Shown: in pieces, positions 1 to 7,953 of the stretch
How positions within the stretch are numbered: position 1 is the first letter of the stretch
Layout of the letters: every line of letters starts with the position of its first letter
From: Vicinamibacterales bacterium
Lineage (GTDB): Bacteria; Acidobacteriota; Vicinamibacteria; Vicinamibacterales; UBA8438
Direction: 5' to 3'
Length of the DNA stretch: 33,088 nt
Assembly (NCBI GenBank): GCA_937766455.1
Contig: CALLXD010000013.1
Span: 1 to 33,088, forward strand
Translations under genes and position numbers: made by a program
Notes under the pieces: generated by a model
What the model was told of the DNA's origin: nothing
Databases searched by the model: none
Seen by the model: the letters and a program-made list of their open reading frames with translations, nothing else

Positions 1-188
1 CGTTGCTGGATCCAAAGATCTTCGTCGTCCTGCTGAGCTGGGTCGTGTACTCGTTCGAGCTCTACGCGCGGCGCGCCATCGGATGGAATGGCAAACGGGC
101 GGCGTGGCTCTCGGCGTTGGGTTTCTCGATCGTCTTGCTGAACCTCGTACCGGTCGGCTACTTCCTGACGGAGAGCCACAATTTCTAG
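1..188 (+). CDS. CcsA/HemX-like cytochrome c assembly membrane protein, C-terminal end (partial)
   Basis: The 5' part lies before the window; about 61 residues are visible, ending at TAG 186-188. The fragment holds two hydrophobic helices separated by a short basic loop with an RRA/GW-GKRAAWL pattern. This matches the last two helices of the CcsA/CcmC/HemX family, where a DPK motif opens the penultimate helix and a GW(R/N)GKRAA loop follows it. Family members handle haem for cytochrome c maturation or, as HemX beside hemA, influence glutamyl-tRNA reductase level. The position just upstream of hemA fits the HemX type of arrangement. Only the tail is visible, so the exact subfamily cannot be settled. 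Confidence 0.7.
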   Translation, partial: LLDPKIFVVLLSWVVYSFELYARRAIGWNGKRAAWLSALGFSIVLLNLVPVGYFLTESHNF

Positions 189-518
189 TGCGGGCACCGC
201 GCCGCCCAAGGCGCACGACACGCGCACCCCGCCTATGCGGGGTGGAATGTCGGGGTCGGCGGGACGGCCCGCGTAGGGTTCGAGGCGCACGCAGCATCGC
301 CAGACACGGGCGCGACACACGTACCACGCGTATGTGGAGTCGAGCAGCGGGGTTCGCGGGACGGCCGGGTGGGGTTCGAGGGGCGCGTAGCGCCGCCGAC
401 ACGGGCGCGCGACAATGCGCGCCTCGCGCCCACGGAGTGGGGCCTTGGGGGCCCCCGCGAAGCGGCCGCGGGGGGTTCGGGGCGCCGCCCCGTCTAACCG
501 ATAGATAGACAGCCACAC
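189..518. repeat. GC-rich spacer with repeated GGGTTCG units and hairpins upstream of hemA
   Basis: These 330 bases hold no convincing gene. They contain an imperfect direct repeat of about 58 bp (roughly 259-317 and 356-414, about 97 bp apart); each copy has a GCGGGACGGCC start, a GGGTTCGAGG core and an ACGGGCGCG end. The GGGTTCG core appears four times, near 276, 349, 372 and 473. Small perfect hairpins lie at 382-394 (5 bp stem) and 478-492 (6 bp stem, 3-base loop), and a G5C5 palindrome at 447-456. No T-run follows any hairpin. It may be a dispersed intergenic repeat or a leader of hemA; nothing here shows which. Confidence 0.5.
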
Positions 519-1881
519 ATGGATCTGCTGTTGTTGGGCGTGAGCCATCACACTGCGCCGGTCGATCTGCGCGAACGCGTCGACTTCTCACGACGTGGCG
601 TGGTCGAGGCTCTACGCGAACTGGCCATCCGCCCGGCCCCCCCAGAGGCGGTCGTCGTGACGACCTGCAATCGGGCCGAGATCTACGTCGCATGCGAAGA
701 CACCAGCACGACGCGAAGCGACCTCGGCCTGTTCATGAGTCGTTTCCACGACGTCCCCGAGTCCGAGCTGACGCCTCACCTGTACGCCCACACCGGCGCT
801 GACGTCGCCAGGCACCTCTTTCGGGTGGCAGCCGGACTCGATTCACTCATCGTGGGCGAGCCGCAGATCTTCGGGCAGGTCAAGAGCGCGTTTGCCACGG
901 CATCAAGCGAACGATGCACCGGCTCCCTGCTGAACAAATTGTTCATGTCATCGTTTGCGGTCGGCAAGAAGGTACGAGCCGAAACCGGACTGGGCGAAGG
1001 CGCCGTATCAGTCAGCTACGCGGCCATCTCGCTCGCGCGCAAGATCTTCGGCAACCTGCAGGAACGTCGGGTCCTCGTCGTCGGTGCTGGCGATATGGCG
1101 GAGCTGACCGCGTTGCACCTGCAGTCGCAACAGGTTGCGCAGATCGTGGTTACCAACCGGACGCTGGCGCGGGCCGAGGCGCTCGCCCGTAAAGTCGGCG
1201 GTACCGCGGTCGCCTGGTCCGCCGTCGATGAAGAGTTGCTCCACGCGGACATCGTGGTGACCGCGACCGGTGCTCAGACCCCGGTGATCAGCGCCCCGTC
1301 GATTGACCGGGTTATGCGCGCCCGCCGCAACCGACCCTTGTTCGTCGTCGATATTGGGTTGCCGCGCGACGTCGACCCTGCGGCCGGTGAGCTCGAGCAG
1401 GTGTTCCTCTACAACATCGACGACCTCCGGGCGATGATCAGCGAGAACCTCGTTCGCCGCCAAGAACAGACCACACAGGCCGAGGTGATGATTGGCCGCG
1501 AAGTGGACGACTTCGTCGTCTGGCAGCGGTCCAGAGGAGCCATTCCCACGCTTGTGGCGTTGCGGCGTCGCTTCGAAGCTGTCCGAGAGGCAGAGCTCGA
1601 GCGACTGGCGACCCAGACTCAATGGACTCTCAGCCGATGCCCGCGCCCGGGTGGAGGACGTGACGCGGCTCCTGGTGCAGAAGCTGCTGCTGGAACCGAC
1701 CGAGCGATTGAAGACCACGCCGGACGAGGCGACGGCCGCTCAGTATGCGGACGCCTTGACCCAACTCTTCGGTCTGGGGGAACCTCACCCGTCCGAGGGC
1801 TCGAACGACACACGCTCCACCAGCCATGACGACCACCACAGCACCCGAAAGCCGTCCTCGAAGAACCCGGTGACATCGTGA
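519..1881 (+). CDS. hemA: Glutamyl-tRNA reductase, with an apparent frameshift near 1611
   Basis: Reduces glutamyl-tRNA(Glu) with NADPH to glutamate-1-semialdehyde, the first committed step of C5-pathway tetrapyrrole synthesis. The N-terminal catalytic domain shows GVSHHTAP (7-14) and the nucleophile Cys50 in TTCNRAEIY; GEPQIFGQVK is at 113-122. The NADPH-binding loop GAGDMAELTA is at 189-198. The C-terminal dimerisation helix is broken: the frame reads to ELERLATQTQ at about 1622 and then becomes nonsense ending at 1829. The family-like continuation (LNGLSADARARVEDVTRLLVQKLL) is in the next frame and ends at TGA 1879-1881. Dropping one base at about 1611 joins the two as ELERLAPRLNGLS, giving about 453 residues. 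The corrected stop overlaps the hemC GTG as GTGA, which supports the restored frame. Sequencing error is likelier than a real mutation. No clear ribosome binding site precedes ATG 519. Confidence 0.9.
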
Positions 1882-2852
1882 CCCCGCTCAAACTCGGCAC
1901 GCGCGGTAGTGCACTCGCACGTTGGCAGGCAGAAACCGTGGCGGCCGAGATCCTGGCCCGAAGCGGACGGCGTTGCGAACTCGTCGTGATCAGCACGACC
2001 GGCGACCGTCTGACCGACGTCTCCCTCTCGACGGTCGGTGGGAAAAACGTGTTCGTCAAAGAAATTGAACAGGCGCTCTTCACGGGGGACATCGACCTGG
2101 CGGTCCACAGCGCGAAGGATATGCCAGCAGAGCTCCCAGCCGGGCTTGCCATTCCCGCGGTCCTGCCGCGAGCCGACGCGCGTGACGCGGTCATTCTGCC
2201 AGCCGGATCGACACCGCTCCCCGCGGTACCGACCCACGAGCTCGGCGACGCACTGGGACCATCCCCACGGGTCGGCAGCGGCAGCGTCCGCCGGGTGGCG
2301 CAGCTGAGCCGAGCTTGGCCGACGGCCCAGTTCCAGCTCATGCGGAGCAATGTCGGCACACGTCTTCGCAAGCTCGATGCCGGCGACTGCGACCTGCTGA
2401 TTCTCGCCGCGGCGGGTCTCACGCGTCTGGGATATCAGCACCGCATCTCCGCCACAATCGATTCAGACACCTGTGTGCCGGCGCCAGGCCAAGGGATAAT
2501 CGCGATCGAGTCTCGTGCGGACGACGAGGAGACGATCGAGGTGCTCGTGGCCATCAATGACACGGCCACCAAGGCGGCCTTGAGCGCCGAGCGTGCGGTG
2601 GTCGCCAGACTTGGCGGTGGATGCCAGGTCCCGATCGGGGCGTTCGCGGAGGGCCTCGGCGACACGCTGACGCTCCGAGCGGTCGTCACATCTCTTGACG
2701 GAACGCGCGTGCTGCGACGTAGTGGCTCAGGACCGGCTCGCGACGCGCACCAATTGGGCCTCGCCATGGCCGAAGGCCTCTTGGAAGACGGCGCCGGACC
2801 GTTGTTGGACGTGGCCAGAATGAGCACCACCGCAGGCGATTCAGCACCATGA
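1878..2852 (+). CDS. hemC: Hydroxymethylbilane synthase (porphobilinogen deaminase)
   Basis: Joins four porphobilinogen units into hydroxymethylbilane in the cytoplasm. The 324-residue product has the family landmarks in order: LGTRGSALARWQA near the N-terminus, GGKNVFVKEIE (54-64), the catalytic Asp81 in HSAKDMP, VGSGSVRR (132-139), the RSNVGTRLRKLD substrate-binding segment (156-167), APGQG (202-206), and Cys249 in GGGCQVPIGA, which carries the dipyrromethane cofactor. The start is GTG 1878, overlapping the frame-corrected hemA stop by four bases (GTGA), so translation is probably coupled. Its own stop overlaps the next gene as ATGA. Length and motifs are complete. Confidence 0.97.
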   Translation: MTPLKLGTRGSALARWQAETVAAEILARSGRRCELVVISTTGDRLTDVSLSTVGGKNVFVKEIEQALFTGDIDLAVHSAKDMPAELPAGLAIPAVLPRADARDAVILPAGSTPLPAVPTHELGDALGPSPRVGSGSVRRVAQLSRAWPTAQFQLMRSNVGTRLRKLDAGDCDLLILAAAGLTRLGYQHRISATIDSDTCVPAPGQGIIAIESRADDEETIEVLVAINDTATKAALSAERAVVARLGGGCQVPIGAFAEGLGDTLTLRAVVTSLDGTRVLRRSGSGPARDAHQLGLAMAEGLLEDGAGPLLDVARMSTTAGDSAP

Positions 2853-4402
2853 CCGAAGCCCGTATCTACCTCATCGGCGCCGGCCCTGGCGACCCCTCGC
2901 TGTTGACGCTCAAGGGGCATCGGTATCTCACGACAGCCGACGTGGTGGTCTACGACCATCTGGTCCATCAGCGCTTGCTACGCATGGTTCGCCCAGACGC
3001 AGAAACGATCGATGTCGGTCCTGCGGCGCCCCAACCGCTCGAGCAGGACGCCATTTGCCTGCTGCTGGCCGAGAAGGCGCGTGAGGGAAAGACCGTCGCA
3101 CGCCTCAAGTGGGGCGACCCGTTTGTCTTCGATAGCGGAGGCAAGGAGGCCCTGTTTCTCCACGAACAGCGGGTGCCGTTCGTAGTCGTGCCAGGGATTC
3201 CGTCTGGCATCGGCAGCCCGACCTTCGCCGGAATCCCTGTGACCTATCCGGACGCCGGCGACACCCTCACGCTTGTCAGGGGTCATGAAGGTGAAACGGA
3301 CGCACCACCGAAGGTCGCGTGGAACCATCTGGCGCACGTCTCCGGCACGATCGTCACCTACGGTGCCGGCCCTCAGCTGGCCGCGATGACGAATGCGCTG
3401 CTACGTCATGGTCGCCCGGACAGTGAGCCCGCCGCCCTCATTTATCGGGGAACACTTCCCACCCAGCACACCATTCAGGGATCACTGGCCGAGATCGCAG
3501 AACTCGTGAGTGGCCCGGACCAGCGAGAGGCGGCGGTGCTGGTCGTCGGACGAGTCATCGGACTCCGACAGCACCTGCGCTGGTTCGATTCGCGTCCCTT
3601 GTTCGGGCGCCATGTCGTCGTCACCCGCCCGCGGGCTCAAGCCTCCGACCTGGTCGACAGACTGGAGCAGCTGGGCGCCAACGCGGTGGAGGTGCCAACC
3701 ATTCAGATCGTCGCCCCTGAGAACCTCGCGCCGCTGGACGAGGCGTGCGCCCGCGTCCACACCTTCGACTGGGCCGTCTTCACGAGCGCGAACGCGGTCT
3801 CGTCGTTCATGCGACGTCTGATGGCCGGTCCCAGGGACGTGCGTGCGTTGCATGGCGTGCGCCTGTGCGCGGTCGGACCCGCCACCGCCGACGCGTTGTC
3901 GCAATACGGTCTCAAGGTAGATCTGGTCCCGGAGCAGTACCGTTCGGAGGCCATCGTCCGCGTCATGTGTCGCGACCACGACCTGACCGGCCATAGCGTC
4001 CTCCTCCCGCGCGGTGACCTCGCGCGCGATCTACTCCCCACGGCGCTGCGCCAGGCAGGGGCCAAGCCAACAACCGTGATCGCCTATCGGACCGCCCCGG
4101 TTGACCTGGACGCCTCTGGCAATCCAGACATCTACCGTCTTCTCCTCGAACGCCAGATCGACATCGTCACCTTCACCAGTGGATCGAGCGTCAAGAATTT
4201 GGTGAAAGGGCTGGGAGCAGACCAAGCGGCCGACCTGCTGGCACGCGTGGATGTGGCCTGTATCGGGCCGGTCACCGCGGATGTCGCGCAGCGGCTCGGC
4301 GTCACGACCACGATCATGCCGTCCGAGTCCACTGTGCCGAGCCTGGTCGACGCTATCGTCGCGCATACGCAACGGGCCGCACCGCAAGGCGAACCCCGAT
4401 GA
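2849..4402 (+). CDS. Fused uroporphyrinogen-III C-methyltransferase / uroporphyrinogen-III synthase
   Basis: A 517-residue two-domain protein. Residues 1-245 are a tetrapyrrole methylase of the CobA/SUMT type: the YLIGAGPGDPSLLTLKG opening motif, VVYDHLV, and VVPGIPSGIGSPTFAGIP. From about residue 251 a HemD domain follows, with VVTRPRAQ, the FTSANAV motif, VGPATADAL, TFTSGSSVKNL and IGPVTADVA. HemD closes hydroxymethylbilane to uroporphyrinogen III for haem; SUMT methylates that product toward sirohaem or cobalamin. The usual SAM-site motif GGDPFVFGRGGEE reads WGDPFVFDSGGKE here (88-100), so the methylase half is divergent and its activity is less certain than that of the HemD half. ATG 2849 overlaps the hemC stop, and the stop overlaps hemB, both as ATGA. 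Confidence 0.93.
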   Translation: MTEARIYLIGAGPGDPSLLTLKGHRYLTTADVVVYDHLVHQRLLRMVRPDAETIDVGPAAPQPLEQDAICLLLAEKAREGKTVARLKWGDPFVFDSGGKEALFLHEQRVPFVVVPGIPSGIGSPTFAGIPVTYPDAGDTLTLVRGHEGETDAPPKVAWNHLAHVSGTIVTYGAGPQLAAMTNALLRHGRPDSEPAALIYRGTLPTQHTIQGSLAEIAELVSGPDQREAAVLVVGRVIGLRQHLRWFDSRPLFGRHVVVTRPRAQASDLVDRLEQLGANAVEVPTIQIVAPENLAPLDEACARVHTFDWAVFTSANAVSSFMRRLMAGPRDVRALHGVRLCAVGPATADALSQYGLKVDLVPEQYRSEAIVRVMCRDHDLTGHSVLLPRGDLARDLLPTALRQAGAKPTTVIAYRTAPVDLDASGNPDIYRLLLERQIDIVTFTSGSSVKNLVKGLGADQAADLLARVDVACIGPVTADVAQRLGVTTTIMPSESTVPSLVDAIVAHTQRAAPQGEPR

Positions 4403-5391
4403 GCGGGCTCAATCTGATTCGCCGGCCCAGACGACTTCGCGCCTCCGCTGGCGTGCGATCGTTGGTGCGAGAAACGCGGCTGAGCGCCGACGCCCTCGTC
4501 TACCCCTTATTCGTGGTGGAAGGGCACGGCGTCCGACGGGAGATTTCGTCGATGCCCGGCGTGTTTCAACTGTCGGTCGACGAAGCCGTGCGCGAGACCG
4601 CGGCCGCAAGCGAAGACGGGGTGCGCGCGGTCATCCTGTTCGGGATTCCGGCATCCAAGGACGAGACGGGGTCGGCCGCGGCCGACCCGAAGGCGCCGGT
4701 GCAGGCGGCCATCCGAGCGCTGCGCGCACAGTGCAGCGACGTCACGATCATCACCGACGTCTGTCTCTGCGAGTACACGTCACACGGCCACTGCGGAGTC
4801 CTCGACGGCGAGCGCATTCTCAACGATCTCACGGTCGAGCATCTGGCCCGCGTGGCCGTCTCTCACGCGGAAGCAGGCGCACACATCGTCGCCCCATCTG
4901 ACATGATGGATGGTCGGGTCGCGGCACTGCGTGCGGCGCTCGACGAACGGGGATTCGACGAGGTCGCGATCATGTCTTATGCTGCCAAGTACTGTTCCGC
5001 GTTTTACGGGCCATTTCGAGAGGCCGTTGATTCGACACCCGCGTTTGGCGATCGACGCACCCACCAGATGGACCCGGCGAACACCGATGAGGCGCTGCGC
5101 GAGGTCGAGATCGATCTCGACGAAGGGGCGGACATCATCATGGTCAAACCGGCGATGCCCTATTTGGACGTGATCCAGCGCGTGAAAAGCACCTTCCGCC
5201 AGCCGACCGCGGCCTATCAGGTGAGTGGCGAATACGCGATGTTGAAAGCCGCAGCGCGACAGGCATGGATCGACGAACCCCGAGCCATGATGGAAAGCCT
5301 CACCGCCATACATCGAGCCGGCGCCGACATCGTCATCACGTACTACGCGCGCGAAGCGGCTCGCGCCTTGGCGAAGCCGGACCGGGCCTAA
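4399..5391 (+). CDS. hemB: Porphobilinogen synthase (delta-aminolevulinate dehydratase)
   Basis: Condenses two 5-aminolevulinate molecules to porphobilinogen. The 330-residue protein is full length. It has RPRRLR near the start and the zinc-site cysteines Cys122, Cys124 and Cys132 in DVCLCEYTSHGHCG, marking a Zn-dependent enzyme rather than the Mg/Asp type. VAPSDMMDGR is at 164-173. The two active-site lysines are Lys197 (SYAAKYCSAFYGPFREA) and Lys250 (MVKPAMPYLD), the latter forming the Schiff base. ATG 4399 overlaps the stop of the fused SUMT-HemD gene (ATGA). Although last of the haem genes here, it acts before hemC in the pathway. Confidence 0.98.
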   Translation: MSGLNLIRRPRRLRASAGVRSLVRETRLSADALVYPLFVVEGHGVRREISSMPGVFQLSVDEAVRETAAASEDGVRAVILFGIPASKDETGSAAADPKAPVQAAIRALRAQCSDVTIITDVCLCEYTSHGHCGVLDGERILNDLTVEHLARVAVSHAEAGAHIVAPSDMMDGRVAALRAALDERGFDEVAIMSYAAKYCSAFYGPFREAVDSTPAFGDRRTHQMDPANTDEALREVEIDLDEGADIIMVKPAMPYLDVIQRVKSTFRQPTAAYQVSGEYAMLKAAARQAWIDEPRAMMESLTAIHRAGADIVITYYAREAARALAKPDRA

Positions 5392-5394
5392 ACG

Positions 5395-7935
5395 ATGTCT
5401 ACGCGGCGAAAGAAGCGAGCGCTTCGCACTGGCCGAACGACGACCGACGCGAAATCGGACGACACCACGCGCGCGGCCGATGCGATCAGCGCGCCTGAAC
5501 CTCTGCGCCTCCCACTCCCTCTGGGCACGTTCCTTCCCTACGGTGTCGCCATTTTTGTCGTCGGCCTGCTCATCCGCGCGATCCACATCTGGCAGATACG
5601 AGACGCGCCGTTCTTTCCGCTACTTATGGGCGACGCGCAGAGTTACCACGCCTGGGCACAGGGACTCGCGGCCGGCGACTGGATCGGAACCGATGTCTTC
5701 TACCAGGCACCTCTGTATCCCTACGTCCTGGGCCTCATCTACACCGTGTTCGGCGAGGGCCCCATGGTGGTGCGCGTCTGTCAAGCCGTGCTGGGGGCGC
5801 TGGCCTGCGTGTTCCTGGCCTTCGCGGGCTGGCGGCTCCTGTCGAAGCGCGTGGGGCTGATCGCAGGCCTGCTGCTCGCCTGCTATGCCCCGGCCATTTT
5901 CTTCGACGGCATCGTTCAGAAATCGGTACTTGACGCGTTCTTCCTCTGTCTGGCGCTGGCACTCCTGAGCGGTCTGATGCACGACCCGACACGTCGATGG
6001 CCCTGGCTCTGGGTCGGCGTGACGATCGGGTTTCTCGTGCTCACGCGGGAGAACGCGCTGGTGTTCGTCCTGCCCATTCTCGCCTGGCTGCTCTGGTGGC
6101 AACGCCATCTCGCGCGGGAGCGCTTCGTGCTGGCGGCCTTCTTGCTCGCTGGCCTATCAGCGGTGCTACTCCCCGTGGCTACTCGTAACCTGGCCGTCAG
6201 CGGCGAGTTCTACCTGACGACGTCGCAATTCGGACCTAATTTCTACATCGGCAACAACGCGAATGCCTCCGGCATTTACCAGCCCCTACGCTTCGGCCGG
6301 GGCGACCCCCGTTTTGAGCGCCAGGATGCCACGGACCTGGCCGAGCAGGACACGGGCCGGTCATTGAGCCCGGCTGAGGTATCGCGCTATTGGACGCAGC
6401 GGACCTTGAGCTACATCGGATCTGAACCACTTGATTGGCTCCGGCTGATGGGACGCAAAGTGGTGCTGGCCTGGAACGCTGGGGAGGTGGCCGACACCGA
6501 GGACCAGCTGAGCTACGCCGACCGCTCGTTCCTGCTCCGCATGTTCGGCTCGATCTGGCATTTCGGTATCCTGGCCCCCCTGGCGCTCTTCGGAGCCTGG
6601 GCGACCTGGCCCAGGAAACGTGAATTGACGTTGCTCTATTTGCTGCTGGCGACCTACGCCGTGACCCTCGTCGGGTTCGCCATCATGGCGCGATACCGCT
6701 ATCCGATGGTGCCGTTCCTTATCCTGTTCGCCGCGGCTGGCCTCGCCAACATCGGACCGCTGGTACGGAGCCGGACACGGCCAGAGTTGGCCTGGGGTGG
6801 CGCGGCCGTCGTTCTCATGGCGCTATTCAGTAACTGGCCCGCGTTCTCGATGGCGCAGATGCGAGCGGTCACAGAGAGCAACGTCGGCACGGAGCTCCAG
6901 ACACAGGGTGACCTGACCGCGGCCATCGCTCTGTATCGCGACTCGCTCGCCCGTAATCCGAACAACGCGGTGGCCCTGACCAATCTCGGCACGGCGCTCG
7001 CCGCGAGTGATCAGGTGCCAGAAGCGATCATCCACTACCGCCGGGCACTGGAGCTCGCCCCCACCGATGCGGACGCCTTCTTCAATCTGGGCAACGCCTT
7101 GGCCATCGAGGGCGAGCTGGAGGATGCCGCGGAACAACTCCGGTCGGCGATCCAGCTCATTCCGGACTTCACCGAAGCGCACGTCAACTTGGGCAACGTG
7201 CTCGTGGAGACCGGCGAACTGGAGGAAGCGGAAGGTCATTATCGGCGGTCAACCGAACTGGAGCCGGGTTGGGTCGAGGCCTACAACAATCTCGGCCTTC
7301 TCGCGATGGCGCAGGAACGTCCGGAGGAGGGCCTCACGCTGTTTCGCCAGGCGGTGGAGGTCGATCCCGAGTTCGGCGACGCCCACACGAACCTCGCGTC
7401 GGCGCTACAGGTCAACGGAGAGGTCGAGGATGCACTCGTCCACTTCCAACGTGCGGTCGAGCTGTCGCCCGAGTCGGCAGCCGCGCACAACGACATCGGG
7501 ATGGCACTCGGTTCGCTCGATCGGCTCGAAGAGTCCGCCGCGCACTTCCTGCGGGCAACCGAGCTGGAGCCGACGTTCTATGACGCGCGCAACAACCTGG
7601 CCATGGCCTCGGAGCTCATGGGCCGTCCGGCTGACGCGATCGCACAGTATCGCGAGATCTTGCGGCTGGCGAGAAACCCCGTCACGTACAACGACCTCGG
7701 CATTGCGCTGGCGCGGCAGGACGATCAGGAACTGCGTGACGAGGCCGTCACCCGCTTCCGGCAGGCCATCGCGATGGCCCCGACCTTCGCCGATGCGCAC
7801 GGGAATCTGGCGACGGTGCTACAACAGCGGGGCGAACTGGACGAGGCGATCCCTCTCTTCGAGGAAGCCGTCAGGCTCGCGCCTGACAACGAAGAGATGC
7901 GAAGTCGGTTACGGTCGGCGCGCGCTCAGCGCTAA
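5395..7935 (+). CDS. GT39/ArnT-type membrane glycosyltransferase with C-terminal TPR array
   Basis: The 846-residue product has a basic cytoplasmic N-terminus of about 40 residues and then a polytopic membrane domain to about residue 490. That domain contains an early acidic motif (GDAQSYHAWAQGLAAGDW) and a YQAPLYPYVLG loop, typical of the dolichyl-phosphate-mannose mannosyltransferase (GT39/PMT_2) family, which transfers sugars from polyprenyl-phosphate donors at the periplasmic face. Residues about 497-840 hold about ten tandem 34-residue TPRs with the A/N-L-G...A...A...P pattern. ATG 5395 is 3 bases after the hemB stop, so it is probably cotranscribed with the haem genes. The acceptor is unknown. 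TPRs usually bind protein partners, and here they would lie beside the membrane domain. Confidence 0.85.
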   Translation: MSTRRKKRALRTGRTTTDAKSDDTTRAADAISAPEPLRLPLPLGTFLPYGVAIFVVGLLIRAIHIWQIRDAPFFPLLMGDAQSYHAWAQGLAAGDWIGTDVFYQAPLYPYVLGLIYTVFGEGPMVVRVCQAVLGALACVFLAFAGWRLLSKRVGLIAGLLLACYAPAIFFDGIVQKSVLDAFFLCLALALLSGLMHDPTRRWPWLWVGVTIGFLVLTRENALVFVLPILAWLLWWQRHLARERFVLAAFLLAGLSAVLLPVATRNLAVSGEFYLTTSQFGPNFYIGNNANASGIYQPLRFGRGDPRFERQDATDLAEQDTGRSLSPAEVSRYWTQRTLSYIGSEPLDWLRLMGRKVVLAWNAGEVADTEDQLSYADRSFLLRMFGSIWHFGILAPLALFGAWATWPRKRELTLLYLLLATYAVTLVGFAIMARYRYPMVPFLILFAAAGLANIGPLVRSRTRPELAWGGAAVVLMALFSNWPAFSMAQMRAVTESNVGTELQTQGDLTAAIALYRDSLARNPNNAVALTNLGTALAASDQVPEAIIHYRRALELAPTDADAFFNLGNALAIEGELEDAAEQLRSAIQLIPDFTEAHVNLGNVLVETGELEEAEGHYRRSTELEPGWVEAYNNLGLLAMAQERPEEGLTLFRQAVEVDPEFGDAHTNLASALQVNGEVEDALVHFQRAVELSPESAAAHNDIGMALGSLDRLEESAAHFLRATELEPTFYDARNNLAMASELMGRPADAIAQYREILRLARNPVTYNDLGIALARQDDQELRDEAVTRFRQAIAMAPTFADAHGNLATVLQQRGELDEAIPLFEEAVRLAPDNEEMRSRLRSARAQR

Positions 7936-7953
7936 CCCCAGAGCTTGGAGCGC

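Noticed and set aside
270-390. GGTTCGA stretches resembling a tRNA T-loop
   Set aside because: No acceptor, D or anticodon arms can be paired around them; they are part of the repeated GGGTTCG units.
83-508. 141-residue open frame through the hemA upstream spacer
   Set aside because: Arg/Gly-rich low-complexity product that overlaps the CcsA-like end out of frame and spans the direct repeats; no ribosome site.
1600-1625. Programmed +1 frameshift in hemA
   Set aside because: No known slippery codon-stop arrangement or stimulatory structure is visible; an error or mutation is simpler.
1492-1881. Separate small gene in the second hemA frame
   Set aside because: Only its second half is protein-like, and that half is the missing C-terminus of HemA.
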